Source: DASXZH01 sp036502005 (GTDB lineage Bacteria; Armatimonadota; Fimbriimonadia; Fimbriimonadales; Fimbriimonadaceae). Taken from it: DNA of 26,805 nt. Below are positions 1 to 6,628 of the stretch, in pieces. The number at the start of each line of letters is the position of its first letter. Within the stretch, counting starts at the first letter, position 1. The stretch is from assembly GCA_036502005.1 (NCBI GenBank), contig DASXZH010000086.1, positions 1-26,805 on the forward strand. The letters run 5' to 3'. Both the position numbers and the translations under genes were made by a program. Below the pieces are notes generated by a model. That model saw only the letters and a program-made list of their open reading frames with translations. It searched no databases and was not told the origin of the DNA.

Positions 1-13
1 GTCTTATTCGTGG

Positions 14-19
14 TAGAAT
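14..19 (+). promoter_or_regulatory. Putative -10 element of the toxin-antitoxin operon
   Basis: The hexamer TAGAAT ends 6 nt before the antitoxin ATG, and no Shine-Dalgarno sequence lies between them. If it is a -10 box, transcription would begin at or very near the start codon, giving a leaderless message. The -35 region would fall outside the window, so this rests on one hexamer and its spacing. An identical TAGAAT sits upstream of the tRNA-Asn gene. Confidence 0.35.
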
Positions 20-25
20 AGATAT

Positions 26-280
26 ATGACCACCAGGAACGTATCTGAAGCTAAGGCCCAACTTTCCTCGCTCCTAGTGCTTGTGGAGAACGGCGAAGAA
101 GTTATCATTTCGCGTGCTGGTAAGCCGGTTGCTAAACTTAGCGCTTACAAACCTTCTCAAGAACCCCGAAAACCGGGCCGGTTTAAAGGCATGTTCACCG
201 TGGCAGATGACTTCAATGAGTTTGGCCCGGAGTTGCAGGAAATGTTTTATGGCAAGCAAGAATCCGAGCCTGATCGATGA
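26..280 (+). CDS. Antitoxin, Phd/YefM family
   Basis: An 84-residue protein with the Phd/YefM N-terminal DNA-binding fold: the start reads NVSEAKAQLSSLL, followed by VENGEEVIISRAGKPVAKL, the family signature in which a short segment with E-V-x-I-x-R-x-G-K-P leads into a beta strand. The C-terminal ~35 residues are acidic and probably form the toxin-neutralising tail. It overlaps the downstream PIN-domain toxin gene by 4 bp (ATGA), the usual antitoxin-first operon with translational coupling. Family knowledge says Phd proteins repress their own operon, alone and with the toxin. The operator would lie upstream of the window start and cannot be examined. The family call is firm; the exact partner specificity is not. 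Confidence 0.9.
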   Translation: MTTRNVSEAKAQLSSLLVLVENGEEVIISRAGKPVAKLSAYKPSQEPRKPGRFKGMFTVADDFNEFGPELQEMFYGKQESEPDR

Positions 281-660
281 ATCTACTTCTCGACACTCAG
301 ATTTGGCTTTGGTATATAACGGAAAGCCCCCAACTTTCAAGAGCGTCGTTTGAACTCATATCTTCAGCAGATAACCATTTGTATGTGAGCACGATAAGCG
401 TGTGGGAAACAGCAATCAAGTTGGCACTAAACAAGCTTAAACCAGTTGTCGAACTATCCATCATCACGAACGATCCAACGATTACCTTCATCGCGTTTGA
501 GATCGCAGAGGCGATGAGAGTTCAACATCTTCCACTCTATCATCAGGACCCATTCGACCGAGCCATCATTGCGCACGCGTCGCAAAAAGGATTGGTTCTG
601 ATAACCGCCGATAAGACGTTGAGACTGTACGAGAATGAAGTGAGAATGATCTTCGTCTAG
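277..660 (+). CDS. PIN-domain toxin, VapC-like ribonuclease
   Basis: A 127-residue PIN-domain protein. The four acidic residues expected to bind Mg2+/Mn2+ are visible: D6 in LLLDTQIWLW, E44 in SVWETAIK, D94 in DPFDRAIIAHA, and D112 in ITADKTL. The DPFDR-x-x-I-A-x-A block is typical of the VapC subgroup paired with Phd-type antitoxins. Members are endoribonucleases that cleave tRNA or rRNA and stop translation when the antitoxin is degraded; the RNA target cannot be read from the sequence. The start codon overlaps the antitoxin stop. The length is normal for the family and all catalytic positions are intact, so the toxin is probably functional. Confidence 0.9.
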   Translation: MNLLLDTQIWLWYITESPQLSRASFELISSADNHLYVSTISVWETAIKLALNKLKPVVELSIITNDPTITFIAFEIAEAMRVQHLPLYHQDPFDRAIIAHASQKGLVLITADKTLRLYENEVRMIFV

Positions 661-675
661 CAGTAAACTCATTCA

Positions 676-1797
676 GTGCGCCAACTACTGTTCCTGAGTG
701 CGCTTATTCTCATGGCCGCCACAAAGACAAAAGCAGTTGCCCAGACCGAAACCATCGTGTCTCCCGAGGTTCACGCGGACCGAACCGTCACTTTCCGTTT
801 TAACGATCCCAGCGGCAAGTTCGCGAAGGTGCAGATCGAGGGGCTGGACGACGTGCCAATGACTAAAGATTCAAAGGGCATCTTTGTCGCAACCACAAAA
901 CCGCTCGCGCCAAATATTTACGGTTACAACTTCAAAGCTGACGGGCAAACCTATATCGATCCCGTGAATCCGATCTTCAAACCAAACCTCCTTTGGCAAG
1001 GGAATATGATGCTGGTCCCAGGAGATCCTCCAGAGAATTGGGAGATCCAAGATGTGCCTCACGGAGTCGTGCATCGGCACTTTTATAAGTCCGCCGTTAT
1101 CGGAGACCAACGCGATTATTACGTTTACACCCCGCCCGGATACAAAGCGGATGCCGATAAGCGCTACCCCGTTTTGTATCTGCTTCACGGATTCAGCGAC
1201 GCCGCAAACGCCTGGGTCGAGGTTGGAAAGGCGAACGTGATCCTGGACAATCTGATTGCTCAAAACAAGGTCGCTCCAATGCTCGTTGTGATGCCTCTGG
1301 GCTATGGGGTCGCCAATTTTGCAAGCTTCGCCGGCTTTCCGAAGGACTTAGTGAGGGTGAAGAAGAACTATGATTTCTTCGCCAAAGGGTTGCTGAAAGA
1401 AGTGATTCCTCAAGTTGAACATGATTACAGAGTCGACCCTGACAAGGAGCACCGCGCTCTTGCGGGATTATCCATGGGTGTAGCGGAAACGCTCCACATA
1501 GGGCTCAACAACTTGGATCAGTTTTCTTATCTGGGTTCTTTTAGCGCCGGCGGTCTGACCGACAAGCTCATGCTCGAATGGCCCCACCTAAACGGGGACG
1601 AGGTCAACAGTAACCTCAAGCAGCTTTTCATAACTTGCGGAACCGCAGACCATCTAATCGAGTTTCACCGAAAGCTGATCCCTTGGCTCAAAAGCAAAGG
1701 AATTCAGCTTACGGGCGCCGAAACGCCTGGCATGCATGAGTGGCCGGTTTGGCGAAGGGACCTGATCACCTTTACTCAGATGATCTTTAAGGGTTAG
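676..1797 (+). CDS. Secreted esterase, CE1/Fes-like, with N-terminal E-set domain
   Basis: A 373-residue alpha/beta-hydrolase of the esterase D/putative feruloyl esterase type. A GTG start gives a signal peptide (basic start, hydrophobic core about residues 4-15, likely cleavage near A20-VA). Residues ~28-125 look like an E-set/CBM48-type beta-sandwich (VTFRFNDPSGKFAKVQIEG, then IYGYNF-x-x-DG), as in two-domain bacterial feruloyl/acetyl-xylan esterases. The catalytic domain has YLLHGF (oxyanion side), the nucleophile elbow GLSMG with S267, a probable acid at D325 (CGTADHLIEF) and H354 (GMHEW). It likely removes acyl or feruloyl groups from plant polysaccharides outside the cytoplasm. It starts 15 nt after the toxin gene with no clear ribosome site and overlaps the convergent Fic gene by 4 bp. 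The substrate is inferred. Confidence 0.85.
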   Translation: MRQLLFLSALILMAATKTKAVAQTETIVSPEVHADRTVTFRFNDPSGKFAKVQIEGLDDVPMTKDSKGIFVATTKPLAPNIYGYNFKADGQTYIDPVNPIFKPNLLWQGNMMLVPGDPPENWEIQDVPHGVVHRHFYKSAVIGDQRDYYVYTPPGYKADADKRYPVLYLLHGFSDAANAWVEVGKANVILDNLIAQNKVAPMLVVMPLGYGVANFASFAGFPKDLVRVKKNYDFFAKGLLKEVIPQVEHDYRVDPDKEHRALAGLSMGVAETLHIGLNNLDQFSYLGSFSAGGLTDKLMLEWPHLNGDEVNSNLKQLFITCGTADHLIEFHRKLIPWLKSKGIQLTGAETPGMHEWPVWRRDLITFTQMIFKG

Positions 1798-2300
1798 CTT
1801 GCCGCTCTTCTTTCCGAACCTTCATTGATAGCCTGAAGTGTTCCCGCAAACTCCTCCATGACGAGCCTAACCGCATCGCGCACGTTAGACAAGTTCGTGT
1901 CATGTGCATCCTCATCTTGGGAGGCAGGGAGAGCTTCTTCGGCCCGGACCGATTTTGAACGCACCTTCTCAAGCCAATCAAAGGCTTCCGAATCTGAAAC
2001 ATCTAGCTTAAGGCCATTAAGAAGTAAAAACGCTCCACAACCAAGAAGTGCGGTGCCCTCGTTTCCGGCATCAAACGGATGCAGCTTCATAAAGCCGCTT
2101 AAAAATCTTCCCGCTTGTAGAGGAATATCCCGGCTTGCGCCGTAGCCGTATTGGTAAAACGTTGCCTCTTCCAGCTTCGCAAAGTTGAAGTGCTGAACCT
2201 TTTTGGTCACCTGTAGATTGATCCACAGCATGTCCTGCACCGTGAGGTACTTCATCGCGTTGGCTTTTGGTGCATCTGGTGGCGCGGTTTCTTTTTCCAT
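1794..2300 (-). CDS. Fic/Doc-like protein with degenerate Fic motif
   Basis: A 168-residue protein resembling death-on-curing (Doc) proteins: the opening K-YLTVQDMLWINLQVT matches their N-terminal helix, KLEEATFYQYGYGAS the following 'LESAL' helix, and residues 74-84 the Fic motif, here HPFDAGNEGTA. The catalytic histidine (H74), F76, D77 and N80 are present, but the positions normally K/G-R (HPFxDGNKRTA) are E81-G82, so the phosphate-binding arginine is missing. Fic proteins transfer AMP or other phosphate-containing groups, and Doc phosphorylates EF-Tu; loss of the arginine may abolish or change this. The last ~55 residues form an extra acidic tail. No antitoxin gene is adjacent. An internal ATG at residue 16 is an alternative start. 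It could be an inactive relic or a different activity. Confidence 0.7.
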   Translation of the reverse strand: MEKETAPPDAPKANAMKYLTVQDMLWINLQVTKKVQHFNFAKLEEATFYQYGYGASRDIPLQAGRFLSGFMKLHPFDAGNEGTALLGCGAFLLLNGLKLDVSDSEAFDWLEKVRSKSVRAEEALPASQDEDAHDTNLSNVRDAVRLVMEEFAGTLQAINEGSERRAAS

Positions 2301-2401
2301 CTCCGTTCAGCGGTCTTTATTTTACTTGCTCGGCGAGCACTGTACTAGACTTTCGCTACAGAACTGGTAGACATTCTCGCGGTCTTAATGAATGGAGAGA
2401 T

Positions 2402-3457
2402 ATGGCTTTTATCGCAAGTCCCGAAATTGTCGCCGAGATTGGGCTCATCTATGTCCATGACGATTTGCCGGGGATCGCTAGAAAGGCGAGAGGCAAAAAC
2501 TTTGTTTACATTTCACCAAATGGTCAAATCATAAAGGATAGGCGCATTTTGGAGAGGATCAAGAAGCTTGCGATTCCTCCGGCCTACCAAAACGTGTGGA
2601 TCTGCCCCCTGGAAAACGGACACATTCAAGCAACAGGTCGGGACGCCCGGCGGCGGAAACAATACCGATACCATCCAGCTTGGATTGAGTTATCAAGCGG
2701 AAACAAGTTTTCTCATATGCTTGAGTTCGGCAAGAGTTTGCCGAGCATTCGCGGCCAAGTTGATAGCGACCTCTGCAAAAAGGGGCTTCCGCGCGAAAAG
2801 GTGCTCGCAACTGTTGTCTGGTTTCTTGAGAAGAGCCTCATAAGGGTCGGGAATGAGGAGTATGCCAAAGAGAACAACCACTATGGCCTAACGACGATGA
2901 AGATGCGGCACTGCAAAGTCGAGGGGGCAACCACCCAGTTTCACTTCGTGGGCAAACGGGGTATCAAGCACGATATCGCCGTCTCCGATATCCGCATGGC
3001 CCGTCTTGTGAAAAAAATCCAAGAGCTGCCTGGCCAAGAGCTTTTCCAATATCTGGATGAGCACGGCACCAGGCACTCAGTTAGTTCAGCCGATGTAAAC
3101 GCTTATCTCAAGGAGATTGCGGGCAAAGACTTTACGGCGAAAGATTTTCGCATCTGGTCCGCCACAGTCTTGGCCATGGCCGAACTAAGCCACTGTTGCG
3201 GCTTTACAAGTTCCAGCCAAGCCAAGCGTTTGGTGACGGCCGCTATGAAAAACGTTTCCAGCCATCTCGGTAATACCCCCGCCATTTGCCGAAAGAGCTA
3301 TGTTCATCCGGGCATTGTTAACGCTTATCTGGATGGATCGTTGGAGGAGTTCTTGCAAAATCGGGGGGAAGAGATGGATAACAAAAGATGCGCAGAAACT
3401 GCTGTATTGGAGATCCTTAAACATCTCCAAGGCTCTCGCACAAAAAAAGTAGCCTAG
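2402..3457 (+). CDS. DNA topoisomerase IB (bacterial/poxvirus type)
   Basis: A 351-residue type IB topoisomerase, which relaxes supercoils through a 3'-phosphotyrosyl link without ATP. The catalytic residues can be read: R148 (IRVGNEEY), K185 (FVGKRGIKH), R250 (KDFRIW) and Y300 (CRKSYVHPG). The position used by poxvirus histidine is N291 (LGNTPAICRKSY), a substitution common in bacterial members. The N-terminal ~95 residues (FVYISPNGQII, PPAYQNVWICP, ATGRDARRRKQYRYH) are the bacterial TopIB N-domain. I chose the ATG at 2402 because GGAG lies just upstream and the family begins near here; the frame stays open to 2267, but those 45 residues are not family-like and overlap the Fic gene. A weak terminator follows. 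Confidence 0.93.
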   Translation: MAFIASPEIVAEIGLIYVHDDLPGIARKARGKNFVYISPNGQIIKDRRILERIKKLAIPPAYQNVWICPLENGHIQATGRDARRRKQYRYHPAWIELSSGNKFSHMLEFGKSLPSIRGQVDSDLCKKGLPREKVLATVVWFLEKSLIRVGNEEYAKENNHYGLTTMKMRHCKVEGATTQFHFVGKRGIKHDIAVSDIRMARLVKKIQELPGQELFQYLDEHGTRHSVSSADVNAYLKEIAGKDFTAKDFRIWSATVLAMAELSHCCGFTSSSQAKRLVTAAMKNVSSHLGNTPAICRKSYVHPGIVNAYLDGSLEEFLQNRGEEMDNKRCAETAVLEILKHLQGSRTKKVA

Positions 3458-3465
3458 AATCGAAG

Positions 3466-3492
3466 GGAGTGTAGAAACTCCGTTAAGTTTTT
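3466..3492 (+). terminator. Possible weak Rho-independent terminator after topoisomerase IB
   Basis: GGAGT (3466-3470) and ACTCC (3477-3481) can form a 5-bp stem with a 6-nt loop, followed after 6 nt by a run of five T (3488-3492). The stem is short and the T-run is offset, so this is a weak candidate supported mainly by its position 9 nt after the topoisomerase stop. Confidence 0.3.
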
Positions 3493-3532
3493 CTGGCCTA
3501 TCAAAATCTTGGGAGAACGAACGACCGCCACA

Positions 3533-3625
3533 ATGAGTTTGTTGCCGTTTAGGATGATCATGGCCCTAGCTCTGATGTGCTCTTCGCCCGTCATTTCGCA
3601 GGATAATGCGGGTTTGTCCATATAG
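3533..3625 (+). CDS. 30-codon peptide resembling an isolated signal sequence
   Basis: An ATG-to-TAG reading frame of 30 codons lies in the gap after topoisomerase IB. The product has a basic residue at position 7, a hydrophobic core around IMALALMC, then SSPVIS-Q and a short polar end, which is a good secretion signal with almost no mature protein. It ends 2 nt before the stop codon of the convergent 103-aa gene. A GGGAG sequence lies upstream but is too far away (about 17 nt) to be a convincing ribosome site. It could be the relic of a truncated secreted protein or a chance frame; I cannot tell which. Confidence 0.25.
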   Translation: MSLLPFRMIMALALMCSSPVISQDNAGLSI

Positions 3626-3627
3626 GT

Positions 3628-3939
3628 CTATGCCGTAGTTTTCAAGTCTGTCCCGTTCATGGAGCCACAAAGCTCCTTAGCCATTTCTTGCAAGATCTCT
3701 TCAGGTTTTACTTTCGCCGCTTCTTTCCCGGAGCCTAACTCACCATATCCAATTTGAAAATCGGTGTTTACGTAGAAGGTGCCGTATCTAAAAAAATGAT
3801 TTTTCTCTTTCGCCTCGACATCCGTGACCTCCTCGGGCTCGTGCGGAAACTTGGCGTATATACCGCTCTTCCCTACTTCGTATTCCTTAAACTGGGGGCC
3901 GATGACCTGCAATGGTCCAGCCTTTACCGTCGATGGCAA
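3628..3939 (-). CDS. Hypothetical protein, possibly 5'-frameshifted secreted protein
   Basis: A 103-residue charged product of unknown function; the only in-frame start is a TTG at 3939, five codons after an in-frame TAG. The segment KSGIYAKFPHEPEEV followed by a repeated strand pattern (FFRYGTFYVNTDFQIGYGEL) resembles small secreted proteins with a 'V/I-x-FP-x-x-P' core, but I do not recognise a named family. In the +1 frame just upstream, an ATG at 3964, 15 nt after the glycosyltransferase stop, encodes MSFLGMVLVA, a signal-peptide-like start, and a single-base change near 3939 would join the two. The true gene may therefore start at 3964 and be broken, or this may be a short intact gene with a TTG start. 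It is the last gene of the minus-strand group. Confidence 0.5.
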   Translation of the reverse strand: MPSTVKAGPLQVIGPQFKEYEVGKSGIYAKFPHEPEEVTDVEAKEKNHFFRYGTFYVNTDFQIGYGELGSGKEAAKVKPEEILQEMAKELCGSMNGTDLKTTA

Positions 3940-3978
3940 CCAGAACCATCCCTAAGAAAGACATTAGTGAAAAATATG

Positions 3979-6483
3979 TCACTGTCTGCCGGATGTCTTG
4001 TAGGCCGACTGCAGGCTCTGAATTAGTGCTGAATAACTCTGGCCTTCCTGGCGCTTAGCGATCCGGAACGACTCTTGAGACATCGAAGCCAGTTGCTCAT
4101 TCGATGTTTTTTCCCTACTCAAAATCCGTTCGATAACCCCAACGAGTCCCTCAAAGTTAGAAGATGGCAGCAAGAACCCGTTTTGGCCCTCCTTAAGTTG
4201 CTCTTCTAAACCCGAGCAATCGTTGCGAAGCAGTGGGTGCCCTGCGATCATGCCTTCAAAAATCGACATGGGAAGCGATTCCCGCAACGAGTAACAGATG
4301 GAAATGTTGGCTGCCTTGATTAGCGCCAAGCTCTCTTCGCGCGATACTTTTCCGACAAGTTTCAAGTGTGACCCCAGATCCTCTCCGTGAGCACGTATTT
4401 GCCTGGAAAGGAAGTCGTCACCCACTCCTACAAATTGCATCTCGAAATCCCGGTACCTTTCTGGCGAAGAAATGTAGAATCGCCGGTTGAACTCAAGGAA
4501 CGCATAGAGAATAGGAAGCTGTCCTTTCCGGCCGTCTACCATGGTTCCGGAAAGTATGAATCGCAGGTCGTCAAAGTCCGAAACTGCATAAACCTGGTGC
4601 ATCGAAGAAGGCACCTCGAGCCTATAGGGCTGCAGAAAAATACCTTGCGGTCCAAAGAAAGAGCGATAGTTTTCCGTTGTTTTCTTGGCAACGGACCAGA
4701 TCTCGAGCCGCCCATCTCGAAGTAGATCCCTCATTAGAGAAGCGTCGGCCGGGCGAAATAGAAGCTGCGGTTCGTCTTCGTGGACATACCAAAGAAGCTT
4801 GGAGATTTTGCCAGATCGAGTAGCTGCAAGCACGGCGTCCAGGGGATTTTGACGAAAGGCGGTGGTATTGAGCAAAACGACATCGCCCGGACTAAAGGGA
4901 ATTGAAGCATTGCGATCCTCGATCACCCGCGGTTTTATCCCTAAGCTGTTCAGCGCAGAAACGTTTTCGCCTGATAATGGCCGGTATGTGAGGAACTCCA
5001 AGTTCGCCCCGGGCATTGCGGATTTTACTGCGCGAACCAAATCCACTAATACAAATGGAGCCCCAGAGGTATCCAGTCGATGAGAAACAAAGATAATCCT
5101 TTTCGAACTGGTTTGCAGGGTTGAATTCCTAGCCCGCGTTCGAAGTCGGACTTCTTGCGAGATGCGCTTAACAGTTGGAGCAAAGCCATGCTCGGACAGA
5201 TAACTCGAAACCCTTCGCAGCTTTCGCGTCGCCTTATTGGCCTTGCTTTCCACAAGAGCGGACGCTAACTCCCATCCCCGTTGATCTGCCGCTTTTATGT
5301 GATTTTTAATCGCGGATGTTAGCTGCTCGGTAACAATATCCCAATACAGGCTCTCGCGAGCTCGCGCAAGGTTGTCACGGATTCGCGCCATTTTCTTGGG
5401 ATCTTGCAAGAGCCTCTCTAGGTCATCAGCTATTCCTTCGCTATCCAGGGCTTTGAACTTTTCTGCCGCATCGGCCGCAAAAAGCATCTCGCTGACCGGA
5501 TCGCCGCCGCTGGAAATGATAGGAAGTCCAGCCCAAACGAAATCAACAATCCGAGTTCGCCATGCAAGCGAGTTCTCTAATCCAGGTTTGTTGACCACAA
5601 CTGTAAGATCCGAATCCAAATACCAATCAGCGCGTTCTGAAAAAGGAACCCAATCCTGCACGACGACTTCGTTCTCCAAGCCATGGGCTCGGATGAAAGA
5701 CAGCATCTCCTGATATTTCCCGTCAAAATCCGGATGGTTGTTGAATGGATTTTTAGCCCCGACAATTACGAGTTTGGCGGGCAGCTTTTTGTTCAGGACT
5801 CCGACCGCTTCAATCAGGGTGGTGATATCGAACCAAGGGTACAGCCCGCCGAACCACAGAATATTTTTCACTCCTTCCTCGCTTTCGATCGCGCGCTTCC
5901 CTTGCTCCGGAGAATTGCGATAGATGCCAAATGGCACCACTATAATGAGATCCTCGCCGTACGTAAGCGGGTTTATCCTACCGAGCCCGGAAAGGACGCC
6001 TAGATAGAACTGCTTCTGGGTCTGGCTCGCGCAAAGGAAAAGATCGCCGCGACGAAGGACCCGGGACAACCTGTCAACGTCTGTTTCAAAAGATCGATAT
6101 TCGCCTTCGCGATCTGCCGAATCGCGCGCAGACGCCTCAACATAGATAGGCACGTAGCAGTCCAGAATCAATTGCTGATCCGGCCTGACCGATTCCGCAA
6201 CAACAACGGAAAGCGTTCCCATGCAGTAGCTAACGATAACCGTGTCGAACTCATGCACAAGGCTAGCGATGGAGTGCTCCGTGTAAGTTCCGATCACGAT
6301 GCCTTCATGTTCGGCCGTAAATGGATCCTTGCGGTAGGACTCGTTGTAGGCAACTGTAACGGAAATGCCGCCATTATTGGCAACTATCCCTTTCGCAAGG
6401 CCCCAGCAACGCAATCCGCCTCCCTCTAAGATGGCCTGTTCCGGAGCAGGGACCGGTCCGTCCGAAAGAATGAGGCATTTCAC
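3979..6483 (-). CDS. Double-domain glycosyltransferase (two GT-B/GT4-like modules)
   Basis: An 834-residue cytoplasmic protein with two GT-B glycosyltransferase modules. The N-terminal module (~1-395) has a nucleotide-sugar fold with NILWFGGLYPWFD (~207-219), KLVIVGAKNPF (~237-247) and the acceptor-side region NSLAWRTRIVDFVWAGLPIIS. A basic, helical linker follows (~400-460). The C-terminal module (~462-834) begins IIFVSHRLDTSGAP and carries the GT4 donor-binding region ICYSLRESLPMSIFEGMIAGHPLL (~729-752), including the E-x7-E-type spacing. GT4 enzymes are retaining transferases using nucleotide sugars, so this protein may add two successive residues to a surface glycan. It starts at GTG with no obvious ribosome site. 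A TATACT about 60 nt upstream could drive it. Donor and acceptor sugars are unknown. Confidence 0.88.
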   Translation of the reverse strand: MKCLILSDGPVPAPEQAILEGGGLRCWGLAKGIVANNGGISVTVAYNESYRKDPFTAEHEGIVIGTYTEHSIASLVHEFDTVIVSYCMGTLSVVVAESVRPDQQLILDCYVPIYVEASARDSADREGEYRSFETDVDRLSRVLRRGDLFLCASQTQKQFYLGVLSGLGRINPLTYGEDLIIVVPFGIYRNSPEQGKRAIESEEGVKNILWFGGLYPWFDITTLIEAVGVLNKKLPAKLVIVGAKNPFNNHPDFDGKYQEMLSFIRAHGLENEVVVQDWVPFSERADWYLDSDLTVVVNKPGLENSLAWRTRIVDFVWAGLPIISSGGDPVSEMLFAADAAEKFKALDSEGIADDLERLLQDPKKMARIRDNLARARESLYWDIVTEQLTSAIKNHIKAADQRGWELASALVESKANKATRKLRRVSSYLSEHGFAPTVKRISQEVRLRTRARNSTLQTSSKRIIFVSHRLDTSGAPFVLVDLVRAVKSAMPGANLEFLTYRPLSGENVSALNSLGIKPRVIEDRNASIPFSPGDVVLLNTTAFRQNPLDAVLAATRSGKISKLLWYVHEDEPQLLFRPADASLMRDLLRDGRLEIWSVAKKTTENYRSFFGPQGIFLQPYRLEVPSSMHQVYAVSDFDDLRFILSGTMVDGRKGQLPILYAFLEFNRRFYISSPERYRDFEMQFVGVGDDFLSRQIRAHGEDLGSHLKLVGKVSREESLALIKAANISICYSLRESLPMSIFEGMIAGHPLLRNDCSGLEEQLKEGQNGFLLPSSNFEGLVGVIERILSREKTSNEQLASMSQESFRIAKRQEGQSYSALIQSLQSAYKTSGRQ

Positions 6484-6623
6484 AGGTTTATTTTTAGAAA
6501 CTGTTCAGCCGCCAAAAAAGGGCTAGGCCACTGTTCAGAAGAGTATAACAAACCTTGTCCCTTATTCATTCCATAGTAACCGGAGTCAAGTTCAAATGAA
6601 CTTACATGTGACACAATTGGATT
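6484..6623. promoter_or_regulatory. Divergent promoter region with direct repeats
   Basis: This gap separates the divergent double GT4 and GH99-like genes. On the minus strand TATACT (6547-6542) is a plausible -10 box for the GT gene and would give a leader of about 50 nt. The 9-mer ACTGTTCAG occurs twice in the same orientation, at 6500-6508 and 6530-6538, exactly 30 bp (about three helical turns) apart, which would suit a dimeric regulator or a feature of the leader RNA. No -35 box is convincing. Confidence 0.35.
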
Positions 6624-6628
6624 GTGTC
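6610..6628. promoter_or_regulatory. Perfect inverted repeat spanning the GTG start of the GH99-like gene
   Basis: GACACAAT (6610-6617) and ATTGTGTC (6621-6628) form a perfect 8-bp inverted repeat around TGG, and the right arm contains the GTG start codon (6624-6626). It could be a repressor operator or, in RNA, a hairpin that hides the start codon. There is no Shine-Dalgarno sequence for it to compete with. Confidence 0.45.

Noticed and set aside
2267..2401. Longer start for topoisomerase IB in the same frame
   Set aside because: The 45 extra residues are not family-like, overlap the Fic gene, and the ATG at 2402 has GGAG just upstream.
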